A stretch of 64,000 nucleotides of DNA, from contig JAKOGI010000325.1 of the NCBI GenBank assembly GCA_029747015.1, forward strand, positions 540,501-604,500, written 5' to 3'. The notes beneath the pieces are model-generated. The model was not told the origin of the DNA. It did no database searches and saw nothing but the letters and a program-made list of their open reading frames with translations. The translations under genes and the position numbers were made by a program. Positions 24,135 through 35,760 of this stretch are shown here, one piece after another. Each line of letters begins with the position of its first letter. Within the stretch, counting starts at the first letter, position 1. The stretch comes from Carnegiea gigantea (Eukaryota > Streptophyta > Magnoliopsida > Caryophyllales > Cactaceae).

Positions 24135-24984
24135 AAGATTGAAAGCAACTAGAAACTAAATTGCATAGCCTTACCTGGGCACACGTTAGAGCTTCAATTT
24201 AGCGTCCAAAACCCTCCATAAACACGGCAAAGGGTTTCAAATTCTGACCCAATTTCACTCCCAACGTTCACCAGGTGGAAGGGGTGCTCGAATGGGGGAA
24301 TTTGTAGGTAGGAGGTGGCGAAAATCTTCTGCCTTTGAGCTTGAAGGTCACGTTAATAGAGGAGGAGAGGAGGGAAAGGAGGCGAACAGTAGAGAGAGAG
24401 AGAGGAGAGAGAGTGTGTCTATCGGGGGGGATCGCAGGTAGCTGAGGAAGAAGGAGGCTCACGCGCAAAATTACCAGTTTACCCCTCCCTACTCTGTTTC
24501 GTTTATTTTTGGTCTAGGCTGTTCAACCGTTAGTGTCGTTGGCCTAACTCGTATCCTGACTCTAAACTCGATTCGAATAATACGACCTTTCATCGAATGC
24601 TCATTCCCAAATACAGCTAGGTTCGATTTAATAAACATCAAACTATATCAAAGGTTGACAACCTTATCGTATTCGAGTTCCTAATCGATTTAATACTCGT
24701 AATAACAGTTAATAGCACTTATTATAAATCATTGAAGGATCTTCAAACCAATAATAATAATAATGATAATAATTTTAATAGCGACAATAATATTCTTTTA
24801 ATACAATTATCGCTCATATAGGCACATCGATAATAATTTAACTCGTATCGTTAATAAAATACGATTTTTATAACGTAAAAAGGCATTATGAAACAGCTTA
24901 ATGAAAAATAAAGTATGTGGGTATTACACTCTCCCCCGCTTAAAAGAATTTCATCCTCGAAATTGCTTACTTGAAAGAATTAAT

Positions 24985-25358
24985 GTAGGTGCTTCTCCCG
25001 TATTCTTTTCACAATCCAAGTCACTTTACGCTTAGCTATCTAATCCTTCTCCACAATAACATTCCATCCTTGGGTTTCTAGTCTTATCAAATCATCATTG
25101 AGGGTTTTCCTTGCACTAAAACAGCACGATTTCTATAGGTAAGATCAGTGTGATAGATAGTTCCTAATGAAGTGGTCATGTAAAGTTGTATATGTATCTT
25201 GTGAGACTTACTAACAAGTTTCTTTGCAAATCAAGGATAACAAAAGGGTGAGTAGCGCTAGAATCAGATAGGATGGGGGCATAAAGTGGGTTAACAATAA
25301 GAAGAGTACCTGACATGGTGTTAGCAGGTTCCCCTACCCTAGGCTTCACTGTCCCCAA
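24985..25358 (-). pseudogene. Protease remnant joined to chromodomain end (deletion derivative)
   Basis: On the minus strand, 25358-25176 encodes the start of a Ty3/gypsy protease: a SGTLLI segment, then an active-site motif reading D-S-S-A (Gly changed to Ser), then ATHPFV. Decayed protease tail sequence resembling the GWDVILGMDWLTK region continues to about 25030. The reading then seems to jump to a chromodomain-like end (VTW...REKH) just before the PPT at about 24940. RT, RNase H and integrase are therefore absent. The whole internal region is only about 0.6 kb. Homology to copies A and B is clear for the protease, likely for the tail. Confidence 0.65.
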
Positions 25359-25534
25359 CTAGAACTTAGCTTCCTTTTCAAATTATAGGTGTCCAGATGC
25401 ACCTTGAACCTCTCAGGGTGCTCCATGATCTCAAATAAGTTTTCCATTCTCCGAAGCCACTCCTCGTATACCATATGGTCAGTTCCACCTTCAAACTTGG
25501 GAGGTTTAAGCTTATTAAACTGACATTTATTCAA
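25346..25534 (-). pseudogene. gag: gag N-terminal fragment (deletion derivative)
   Basis: The minus-strand open frame encodes LKPPKFEGGTDHMVYEEW followed by RRMENLFE, matching the gag N-terminus of copy B at about 34430-34520. The capsid core and both zinc knuckles are missing: the fragment runs straight into protease sequence at about 25350, so an internal deletion joined gag to protease. Its upstream side is cut near 25540 by the LINE fragment. Together with the protease remnant this is the internal part belonging to LTR D on the PPT side. It is non-functional. Confidence 0.7.
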
Positions 25535-25544
25535 GATCTAATGC

Positions 25545-25835
25545 ACTAATTCTAAACTTCGAAAAACTTATATCTCTAACTATGCCTTTCGTAAGTTAAG
25601 TATCTCACATTCTGTCTAATCACCTTATTCAAATTCTTCCTTGGCCATCCACTATCCCACTTGAGGTCCGAAGGGTAACGCTCCCACACCTTTGCAAGTG
25701 CAACTGTATCCTTTCTCCTGATATGACCAACCATATAAGCCTTACTTCCCTCATCTTATGCTCTTTAGGTGCCACTCATGCTTTTCCTCTAAAAACTTTA
25801 TTATTGATCTCATCCAATCTTACATAACTACACAT
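25545..25835 (-). mobile_element. LINE (non-LTR retrotransposon) 3' end fragment
   Basis: On the minus strand the sequence reads, across at least two frames, like the C-terminal tail of plant L1-type LINE reverse transcriptases: a M-C-x-Y-V-R-L-D start near 25835, then VAPKEHKMREVRL-W, a GHI-R-type segment, and a conserved C-terminal W-R-K-x-L-x-K-VIRQ pattern near 25640. Frames are broken and the 5' part is missing, as is usual for 5'-truncated LINE copies. No poly(A) tail is visible. It sits between the gag fragment and LTR B5. Identification is by pattern recognition. Confidence 0.6.
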
Positions 25836-26229
25836 CAACCCAACTCCTCACGGCTGAATAAACCCAAAAAAACACACGTCGTCGTCCCGATTTCACCACC
25901 CATGCGCCGGAATCCGGCTACCCACACCACCATCGACCTCGTCTATAATTTTAGGGGCCAAATTCAGCCCCAAATCAGCCACAAACACCATCCAATTGAA
26001 AGCTAGGGTTTGGGTTTTGCAAGCACACAGTTGGGGCTTCGAGTTCAGTGAATTAAGGCGTGCGTTTGCTGCTACTTAAGTGGAAAATTAGGTAAATTCA
26101 TGTAAGTGTTCTTCCCCTCCTGACTTATTATTACATTCAAAAATGTTTTACCCTAAACGATGATGCATGTCAGCTTAGGTTTAGCTAATTTCATGGAATC
26201 TGTAATGAGAAACTGTGCATGTTAAGTTA

Positions 26230-26815
26230 GATAGAATACATGCCTGAAAATTTAGTTCGAAATGAGTTATGCATGTTTAGAATCGATTCAAGTGTATTCA
26301 GTTAATACATGCCTGAAAATTAGCTTCGAAATGAGTTATGCATGTTTAGAATCGATTCAAGTGTATTCAGTTAACATATGCCTGAAAATTAGCTTCGAAA
26401 TGAGTTATGTATGTTTAGAATCGATTCAAGTGGATTCAGTTTATACATGCCTAAAAATTAACTTCGAAATGAGTCATGTATGTTTAGAATCGATTCAAGT
26501 ATACTCAGTTAATACATGCCTGAAAATCAGCTTCAATATGAGTCATGTTGTTTAGAACCGATTCAAGTACACTCAGTTAATACATGCCTGAAAAATTAAC
26601 TTGAATAGTAACTTTGATGTAATAAACGAATGCCTTGAATCGTATTATGCTTAAGTGACTTAATTAGACTTGAATAGTGACTTCGATGTAATAAACAAAC
26701 ATCTCGAATTATATTATGCTTAAATGGCTTAATTAGACTTGAGCAGTAACTTTGATATAATAAACAGACACCTAGAATCATATTATGCTTGAATGGCTTA
26801 ATTAGGCTTGAAATG
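26230..26815 (+). repeat. 69-bp tandem repeats in LTR B5
   Basis: Units with atgagttatgcatgttt start at 26262 and 26331 (69-bp step), about five copies. About three units of the acttcgatgtaataaac type follow from 26593. These arrays produce spurious open frames. Confidence 0.85.
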
Positions 26816-27320
26816 TAACCTCGAAACGATGAATGAACGCGTCAAATCGATATTTGTCTATTTGGTTGAATTACGCTTGTGAAGTAGCTTTGGAAACAAC
26901 ATTCAAACGATCAAAAAAGCATCTTTACCCCTTAATTGCAACACATGAATGTAATCGTGTCTCATGCTTTGTTAGTTTGACTCAGCTTACTAAGCATTCG
27001 TTTCAAGCTAATGTCGTATGAATGTCTATATGTATATATATGTATGTATGGTTATAATCATTGGTTGCAGCGCACTGCTAATTATTGTTTATTTATTCGG
27101 TAAGTTAAGCATTGGTAAGCTATGTAAATTTACATATCGCTTTTTAGTATATCATAATGATTAGAATACTAAATTGTGAAATTGAAACCAAGAAGGTAGT
27201 TGGACGGTTTGAGGTAGAACTATGAGTGGTTCGAGCTCCTGTGGTCAGTTGCTATGCGAGGAGGGAGTGTGGGTTGTCATTATCGTAATCGCGTGGATTG
27301 CGAGGCTACGTGTGCCTCAT

Positions 27321-30300
27321 TGTGTTGAAATGATTATGAAGTGCTTGAATGTGATACGTGTAAATCCCACTCCTTTTATATGACTAAGATGCACTACGTG
27401 CGCGAGAGTAGTGTTTGGACGAAGAATGTTTTTCATATTTTAAATTAATAATAGCCACGACTAGCAACAAGCAATGGCCTATTTTAGCTACACAAACATG
27501 GTTTTGGAGTGACCCTACTTGAACGGGAAAATCCCTAAAACGTTTTACGAAGGTGTGAGTTGTATGATAAATGATTTTACCATAAGAGACAACAAAGTTA
27601 TAAGTCATTATGGCCAGTTCAAATGCTTAAGATAAGTACTTAGGGACAATAGATGGAAGTGAACCTGCTTGAACGGGGGAATCCCTAGGCTAGGGAGTAA
27701 TCCCTAGAGACCCTGACGAGGGTTAAGGTCTAAAAGTTAGTTGTCATCCCGGGAGCAAAAGCTTAGTGTGACTTAATCTCACTGGGATTGAGTGTAGACC
27801 TCTCCCAACCAACACCTTATAATAATATTATGCCCAGATTACTTTCCTAATGAGTAAGAAAACAGCCGGCGTGTAGCCTTTCAAAGTATTTTAGAAAAAA
27901 GAAAAGTCTCAAGGGCTATCAAGAGGCCAAATTAAATGCAGAACTTATAAGGGTCTTAAAAGGCCAATATAAAGAGATTTCTTTAAGGAATATTAACCTT
28001 AAGAGATTATAAAAAGTGTTTGCAAAGAAAGAGAAGAAAGTTTCTACACGTGCCTAACGAAAAGGATTTTCTAAGCATGGATGTATGTGACTTCAAAGTA
28101 GTCTGTGGCAATGTTCTTATAGTGCATCATGTAATGATGTTTTAGAAGTGCATATTGAGTAATTAAGCGATAACACATCGAGTATTTATGTTTTAGAAGT
28201 GCATATTGTGTAAGCAAGTTTCTGGCTTGCCATTATTATTCGAAACTAAAAATCTATCATGCTTGAATGTCTAGCTAAGTGCCTACGATACGTGTCATAT
28301 AGCTTAATGCAATGATAGTACTACCTAACTGCTTGTTAAGTGAATATTATAAGTAATATTGCTTGTAAAGGTTTTGTTTTAAGGAGTGGAGGAACACTCA
28401 CTGAGCATGTGGTGGCTCACCCCATTTCCTTTTCCCTTTTCCCTAGGTGATGAATGAAAGACCATGTCTGCTATCTAACATAAGACTACCAGTCGTTTTT
28501 GCAAGTGTTCCTGTGAAACGATGTGTTATGAAGCTGCTCGTCTTCCTATTTTGGTTGATAGAATGTAATTAGTGAGCATGTAGTAGCTCTGGCAGTGTTT
28601 AAACTTATGTAAATTATTTGAACAAGTCTTTGTAAAGGCAAGAGCCTCAACCCTGAGTGTGTGACTCCTGGGGAAACTTCTAGTTTATTTTGAATATTGT
28701 CGTAATGTTACAAGTACCCCATTGTGTTAAAATAATTATGAAGTGCTTGACTGCATACGTGTAAATCCCTCCCCTTTTATATGACTAAGATGTACTATGC
28801 GTGTGAGAGTGGTGTTTTGACAAAGAATATTTTTCATATTTTAAATTAATAATAGCCATGACTGGTAGTAAGCAATGGCCTATTTTAGCTACACAAACAT
28901 GGCTTGAGGGTGATCCTGCTTGAATGGGGGAATCCCTAAAACATTTTATAAAGGTGTGAGTTATATGATAAATGATTTTACCAGAAGAAACAACAAAGTT
29001 ATTAGTCGTTATGATCAGTTTAAATGGATAAGATAAGTGCTTAGGGACAACAGATGGGAGTGAACCTACTTGAACGAGGGAATCCCAAGTCTAGGGAGTA
29101 ATCCCTAGAGACCCTGACGAGGGTTAAGGTCCAAAAGTTAGTTGCCTTCCCGGGAGTAAGAGCTTAGTGTGAGTTAATCTCATTAGGATTGAGTGTACAT
29201 CTCTCCCAAGCAGCACTTTATGATGATCTTATGCCCAGATTGCTTTCCTAATGAGTAAGAAAATAGCTGGTGTGTAGCCTTCTAAAGTATTTGAGAAAGA
29301 AAGAAAGTCTAAAGGGCTATTAAGAGGCCAGATTAAATGAAAAACTTATAAGGGTCTTGAAAGGCCAATACGAAGAGATTTCTTTAACGAATATTAACCT
29401 TAAGAGATTATAAAAAGTGTTTGCAAAGAAAGAGAAGAAAGTTTTTACACGTGCCTAACGAAAAAGTTTTCTAAGCATGGATGCATGTGACTTCAAAGTA
29501 GTGTGCATATTGTTTTTACACGTGCATCATGTTTTAGAAGTGCATATTAAGTAAGGAAGTGATAACGCATCAAGTATTTATGTTTTAGAAGTGCATATTG
29601 TGTAGGCAAGTTTCTAGCATGCCATCGTTATTCGAAACCAAAAATCTATCATGCTTGAATGTCCAGCCAAGTGCCTACAATCTATGTCATGTAGCTTAAT
29701 ACACCGATAGCACTACCTTACTGCTTATTAAGTGAATATTATAAGTAATATTACTTGTAAAGGTTTTGTTTTAAGGAGTGAAGGAACACTCACTGAGCAT
29801 GTAGTGGCTCACTCCATTCCCATTCCCCTTTTCCCCAGGTGATGAATGAAAGACCATGTCTGCTATCTGACATAGGACTACCATTCATTTTTGTAAGTGT
29901 TCCTGTGAAACGGTGTGTTGTGAAGCTGCTTGTCTTCCTATTTTGGTTGATGGAATGTAATTAGTAAGCATGCAGTGGCTCTGGCAGTGTTTAAACCTAT
30001 GTAAATTATTTAAACAAGTGTTTGCAAAGGCATAAGCCTCAACCCCGAGTGTGTGACTCCTGGGGAAACTTGTAGTTTATTTTGAATATTGTTATAATGT
30101 CACAGGTACCCCATTGTGTTGAAATGATTACGAAGTGCTTGAATGTGATATGTGGAAATCCCTCCCCTTTTATATGACTAAGATGCACTATGTGTGTGAG
30201 AGTGGTGTTTTGACAAAGAATGTTTTTCATATTTTAAATTAATAATAGCCATGACTAGTAGCAAGTAATGGCCTATTTTAGCTACACAAACATGGTTTTG

Positions 30301-32909
30301 GAGTGAACCTGCTTAAACTGGGGAGTCCCTAAAGCGTTTTACAAAGGTGTGAGCTATGTGATAATTGATTTTACCAGAAGAAACAATAAAGTTATTAGTT
30401 GTTATAACCAGTTTAAATGGCTAAGATAAGTGCTTAGGGACAACAGATGATAGTGAACCTACTTGAACGGTGGAATCCGTAGCCTATGGAGTAATCCCCA
30501 GAGACCCTGATGAGGGTTAAGGTCTAAAAGTTAGCTGCCATCCCGGGAGTAAGAGCTTAGTGTGAGTTAATCTCACTTGGATTGAGTGTAGATCGCTCCC
30601 AACCAGCACTTTATGATGATCTTATGCCCCGATTACTTTCCTAATGAGTAAGAAAATAGCCGGTGTGTAGTCTTTTAAAGCATTTCAGAAAGAAAGAAAG
30701 TCTTAAGGGCTATCAATAGGCTAGATTAAATGAAAAACTTATAAGGGTCTTGAAAGGCCAATACGAAGGGATTTCTTTAAGGAATATTAACCTTATGAGA
30801 TTATAAAAAGTGTTTGCAAAGAAAGAGAAGAAAGTTTCTACACGTGCCTAACGAAAAAGGTTTTCTAAGCATGGATGTATGTAACTTCAAAGTAGTGTGT
30901 GGCCATGTTCTTGTAGTGCATCATGTAATGATGTTTTAGAAGTGCATATTGAGTAAGTAAGTGATAATGCATCGAGTATTGATGTTTTAGAAGTGCATAT
31001 TGTGTAAGCAAGTTTCTAGCATTCGTTATTCAAAGCTAAAAATCTATCATGCTTGAATGTCTAGCCAACTGCCTATGATATGTGTCATGTAGCTTAATAC
31101 AACGATAGTACTACTTAACTGCTTGTTAGGCGAATATTATAAGTAATATTGCGTGTATAGGTTTTGTTTTAAGGAGTTGAGGAACACTCACTAAGCATGT
31201 GGCGGCTCACTCCATTTTCTTTGGCCTTTTCCCCAGGTGAGGAATGAAAGACCATGTCTGCTATCTAACATAGGACTACTAGTCATTTTTTCAAGTATTC
31301 CTATGAAACGGTGTGTTGTGTGCTTGTCTTCCTATTTTGGTTGATGGCATGTAATTAGTAAGCATGTAGTGGCTCTGCCAGTGTTTAAACCTATGTAAAT
31401 TATTTGAACAAGTGCTTGTAAAGGCATAAGCCTCAACCCCGAGTGTGTGACTCCTGGGGAAACTCCTAGTTAACTTTGAATATTGTTGTAATGTCATAGG
31501 TACTCCATTATGTTGAAATGATTATGAAGTGCTTGAATGTGATACGTGTAAATTCCTCCCCTTTTATATGACTAAGAAGCACCATGTGTGCGTGAGTGGT
31601 GTTTTGACAAAGAATATTTTTCATAATTTAAATTAATAATAGCCATGACCAGTGGCAAGCAATGGCCTATTTTAGCTAAACAAACATGGTTTTGGAGTGA
31701 ACTTGCTTGAAGGGGGGAATCCCCAAAATGTTTTACAAAGATGTGAGTTGTATGATGAATGATTTTACCAAAAGAAACAACAAAGTTATTAGTCATTATG
31801 ACCAGTTTAAAAGGCTAAGATAAGTGCTTAGGGGCAATACACGGGACTGAACCTGCTTTAACGGGGGAATCCCTAGCCCAGGAAGTAATCCCTAGAGACC
31901 CTGACGAGGATTAAGGTCCAAAAGTTAGTTGCCATCCCGGGAGTAAGAGCTTAGTGTGACTTAATCTCACTGGGATTGAGTGTAGATCTCTCCCAACCAG
32001 CACTTTATGATGATCTTATGCCCAGATTACTTTCCTAATGAGTAAGAAAACAGCCGACATGTAGCCTTTTAACGTATTTTAGAAAGAAAGAAAGTCTTAA
32101 GGGATTTCAAGAGGCCAGATTAAATGAAAAACTTATAAGGGTCTTGAAAGGCCAATATGAAGAGATTTCTTTAAGGAATATTAACCTTAAGAGATTATAA
32201 AAAGTGTTTGCAAAGAAAGCGAAGAAAGTTTCTGCATGTGCCTAACAAAAAAGGTTTTCTAAGCATGGATGTATGTGACTTCAAAGTAGTGTGAGGCTAT
32301 GTTCTCATAGTGCACCATGTAATGATGTTTTAGAAGTGCATATTGAGTAAGTAAGTGATAACGCATCGAGTATTGATGTTTTAGAAGTGCATATTGTGTA
32401 AGCAAGTTTCTAACATGCCATCGTTGTTTGAGACTAAAAATTATGATGCTTGAATGTCTATCCAAGCGCCTACGATCTGTGTTTCATGTAGCTTAATACA
32501 ATGATAGTACTACCTAACTACTTGTTAAGTGAATATTTTAAATAATATTGCTTGTAAAGATTTTGTTTTAAGGAGTGGAGGAACACTCACTGAGCATGTG
32601 GTGGCTCACTCCATTTCCTTTCCCCTTTTCCCCAGGTGATGAATGAAAGACCATGTCTGCTATTTGACATAGGACTACTAGTCGTTTTTGCAAGTGTTCC
32701 TATGAAACAGTGTGTTATGTAGTTGCTTATCTTCCTATTTTAGTTGATGGAATGTAATTGGTAAGCGTGTAGTGGCTCTGGCAATGTTTAAAACTACGCA
32801 AATTATTCGAACAAGTGTTTGTTAAGGCATAAGCCTCAACCCCTAGTGTGTGACTCGTAGGGAAACTTCTAGTTTATTTTGAATATTGTTATAATGTAAT
32901 AGGTACCCC
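27321..32909 (+). repeat. Four tandem copies of a 1.4-kb LTR segment
   Basis: Unit starts (tgtgttgaaatgattatg or close variants) lie at 27321, 28723, 30115 and 31509. Each unit ends at an aggtacccc-like sequence, the last at about 32909. Lengths are about 1402, 1392, 1394 and 1401 bp. LTR A has one copy (5974-7318). Each unit contains the 190-bp conserved block and one acceptor-like site. Confidence 0.92.
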
Positions 32910-33107
32910 CTTAGGTTCGCAATGCGAATTTTATAAACGTTGCAATTCTAAGCGGAACTCTTACAGTTTTGTTCCAGAAATTCCCTAACTAACCTAGAGT
33001 TAGGTTGAATCCTTAAGAAAGTATTTAGTTACGACAGCCTTAGGGGTCTCCCTTAGGAGATCCTGGCGGTGTGACACCTTTCGGGGGCAGAGGGGTGTTG
33101 CATTGGG

Positions 33108-33119
33108 TGGTATCAGAGC
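33108..33119 (+). other. Primer binding site of copy B (iMet-tRNA)
   Basis: TGGTATCAGAGC is a perfect match to the common plant iMet PBS core. It starts six bases after the end of LTR B5, marking copy B as a former complete element. Confidence 0.9.
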
Positions 33120-33540
33120 CATAGGTTTGCATATGCATCTAGATGTGACTTTAAGAGTTTCAGTGTGTGACGTATGTGCTTTAAAGTGCCTACATGAGCT
33201 TACTATGTGCTTGCATTGCATACTTGTGTGCACAAACTAGAAATACGGCTTAGGACTCCCATACAAATACGTGCTTGCTAGTTTTATTCTTAAACCCAGT
33301 GTGGTGATGTAGGATGGTGTTTAAAATTGACGATTTGAGTACCTTCCATTCTAGCTGGCTGTGTGGAACGCAGTCATCTTCTAGGAAGCGGTGGTTAAGA
33401 GCAACCAATGGAAACCCCTGCGGGTCACTCAAAACTATTAGACCTATAAATTCATCTGAGAAATGCCTTACACAGGAAGATAGAGTAAAGTCACCTCCGT
33501 CCTCCGTCTATTTCATGTACACATAGGGGCTTACACCCCG

Positions 33541-34011
33541 TTCACCTTCAGTGGATTAGTAGACTTCCTGATATTGGCAGAAGAATGGGTGGATTCTTTA
33601 GAAGATACCCCCTTGGAGAGGAGCGATGTCGCCATTCAACTAATCAATATGGCTTTAATTGCTCCTGCTACTGTACAACATCTACCGACCACAATAGTCG
33701 AAAGAAATCAAATCGAACATCACCAAATGAGGCTTCTGCTCGCAGAAAACCCTCAGGCGAAGCGATACAAGCGAGTAGCCATGATGTGGATACACTGGAT
33801 AGATTCCTTTGGTGTGTAATATGCCCGTGGCTTGCAGGCCACGATGCTGAGAATGAGGGAGCTGGTGGATGGAGTGCCCGATATGGAATACTCCCCAACT
33901 TTCGTATTGTGGGACCTACTAGCCCCAGTTGAGTCTGAAGGCTCAAATGAGCCAGTGGTAGATAACCCTCCTGAGGAAGATTCCTTAGATGATGATTATA
34001 GTCGTGTGTAA
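33541..34011 (+). pseudogene. Additional leader ORF between PBS and gag, copy B
   Basis: An open frame in the 1.26-kb leader upstream of gag. It runs from at least 33541 to TAA at 34009-34011, broken only by one TAA at 33817-33819 that a single C-to-T change from CAA would explain. The C-terminus is acidic (PPEEDSLDDDY). No clear ATG begins it: the nearest candidate is a TTG at 33574, and the frame stays open back to 33484. The family is not recognised and no domain is claimed. It is in a different frame from gag. An overlapping frame (33585-33932) is also open, so which is real is unsure. The rest of 33120-34366 shows nothing recognisable. Confidence 0.4.
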
Positions 34012-34366
34012 CCCAAAGTTTACTAATGTATGCATTGTATCTAAATCAGTCATAGCTAGTGTGCCCTCCTGGATTCTTTCCTTATTAAGGCATTACTATA
34101 TCAGAAGCCCCTAGATGACTCCCAAGCTAAGTGTACCCTCGAAATGAATAAATGAGCAGGGGTGTTATTCCGACATTTTGTAAAATGTGAATGCGTGTTT
34201 TTTATTAGAAAGGAAAAAGAAGAGTTTGTGCAACCGGAATAGGATCACGCCAATACTTAAAAAACTATAAATGCTATCTAATATTGCACTATGCTTTTAA
34301 ATGCCTTTGACAAATCTATTTTCATATATAAAACTAAGCAGCTTTGTATAAACAGTTGTGTAGCTA

Positions 34367-35132
34367 ATGCCTCCTCGAAGGGAACCGATGGCGGAGCCAA
34401 CTGCCTTGGAAATAATCTGCTAGCTCAACAAGCTAAAACCACTAAAGTTTAGTGGTGGGACAGACCCCTTTGCGTATGAAGAATGGTCAAGAAGAATGGA
34501 GAATTTATTTGAGGTGAGGGACTGTCCCAAAGGCTCTAAAGTGCACCTAGTAGCCCACCAATTTGAAAATGAGGCTGAATTCTGATGGGGTACTGTTAAA
34601 CCTTGAGCTCGTGAACCAACTTTAACCTGGGAACAGTTAAAAACCTTGATGGATGCCCAATACTATCCCCGAGACATAAAAGGGGCAAAAGAACAAGAGT
34701 TTTTGCATTTGAAACAAGGACAGATGAGTGTGATGGAGTACGTAGTAAAATTTAATGAACTTAGCCACTTCACACCCAATCAGGTCACTACTGAAGAGAT
34801 GAAAATGGATCATTTTGAACAAGGCCTCAAGGGACCAATCAAGTAAATGATATCTGGACATGTTTTTACTAGCTTTCAAGAAATGTATCAGAGGGCAATC
34901 AAAATTGCCCGGGTCATAGAAGAAACCTAAGCTGAGAGTCGGCAAATAGGTCTAGCCAAAAAAAAATTTGGCTAAGTAGGATCTGGTGCTCAGGGGAACG
35001 AGAGATTCAGAAACTTCAACCCTGCGAAGGATCGAGGTAAAGGAATATAAGTTGCGCCAAGATAAGATATTGAACCCTGTAATCAATGCGGATGTTTGCA
35101 TTACAGTCTGTGTAAGTACGGTATTCAAGGAT
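34367..35132 (+). pseudogene. gag: gag, copy B
   Basis: This is the capsid/nucleocapsid protein gene. The start ATG at 34367-34369 is followed by MPPRREP, typical of plant chromovirus gag. Then come LNKLKP..FSGGTDPF.YEEW, a capsid-like segment (MDAQYYP, MSVMEYVVKFNELSHF, MDHFEQGLKGPI) and, at 35078-35113, a first zinc knuckle of the C-x2-C-x3-H-x3-C kind. In-frame stops: TAG near 34421, two TGA near 34583-34607, TAA near 34846 and another TAA near 35050. Most are explained by C-to-T or G-to-A changes in Gln, Trp or Arg codons. A one-base loss at about 35136 shifts the frame in the second knuckle. Confidence 0.85.
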
Positions 35133-35760
35133 GTTATGGTGTGGTGTAATGGACAACAAACTCACAGACTGCCCCAGAAAAGCAGGGAATCATCAAGGCA
35201 ATGTTCAAGGTTCCGGAATGGGAACCAATCCCATCACACAGAGAGGTTGCCCTCCCATGAAGACAACCTCGAGAGGCAACCGAGGTGGGAAAAGGCCGCA
35301 AGTAGGTGGCCAAGTGTTTTGTCTGGAAGGAGACGAGGCAAAGAACCACACTACCACCGTATCAGGTACTCTCCTTATCAAACATCTTTATGCTCATGTT
35401 TTATTTGATTCGGGTGCCACACATTCTTTTGTAAATCCTGTCTTTGCAAAGAAGCTCGCTAGCAAGCCTAGTGAAATGGATGTGCAACTATATGTGACCA
35501 GTCCCTTAGGATCTACTTACTATACTGATGTTGTTTTCAAAAACTGTACTATTCAGTTAGAAGGGAGAGTTCTCCCTGTAGATCTAATACAACTAGATAT
35601 ACAAGGGTGGGATATTACACTAGTGATGGACTGATTAACTAAGCATGAAGTTACTATTAACTATGAAAAGAAGTTGATTACCTTCTCGGCCCCTGATGGA
35701 GAAAGAGTGGCCTTTAAGGGAAGTGGCCACCAAGTGACCATTCCAACTGTATCTGCTATG
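35133..35760 (+). pseudogene. Zinc knuckle 2 and aspartic protease, copy B
   Basis: The open frame 35131-35634 covers the second CCHC knuckle (its final Cys is intact here, in KLTDCPRK) and the pol protease. The catalytic motif D-S-G-A is intact at 35407-35418, followed by THSFVNP. The QGWDI and MD segments follow before a TGA at 35632-35634, which is TGG in copy A (MDWLTKH). Thus the protease core is readable in copy B but dead in copy A. The linker to RT carries a further frameshift near 35800. Confidence 0.87.

Larger units (their letters stand above)
20232..24928 (-). repeat. LTR D (4.7 kb)
   Basis: On the minus strand it starts TGTAATACCCAC at 24928, just after a PPT (cttttaagcgggggaga), and ends GGGGCATTACA at 20232. 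Its end region (CCTAGCGGTGTGAC) is A/B-like, while its start resembles both families, so it is a third, diverged LTR type. It contains a TATA box (24134-24126), a donor-like site at 23917-23916, an acceptor-like site at 20683-20682, a 60-bp tandem array (22130-22560) and hairpin repeats (21546-21825). Confidence 0.75.
25836..33102 (+). repeat. LTR B5 (5' LTR of copy B), start truncated, internally amplified
   Basis: This matches LTR A from about 4570 on, so about 0.6 kb of its start is missing at the LINE junction. It ends gggtgttgca at 33102, just before the PBS. It is 7.3 kb long instead of the expected 3 kb because a 1.4-kb segment is present four times (27321-32909). It also has a TATA-like site (25944), a donor-like GTAAGT at 26102, 69-bp arrays (26230-26815) and four acceptor-like sites. 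Confidence 0.85.

Noticed and set aside
26262..26555. Repeat-protein-like frame (MSYACLESIQVYSVN repeats), also at 39835-40173 and 10364-10618
   Set aside because: A by-product of 69-bp (23-codon) tandem DNA repeats in LTRs. The frame orientation differs between families, so no protein is conserved.
33585..33932. Overlapping 115-codon frame in the copy B leader
   Set aside because: Cys/Ser/Arg-rich and ends abruptly; the other frame extends further with one easily explained stop, so it was preferred.
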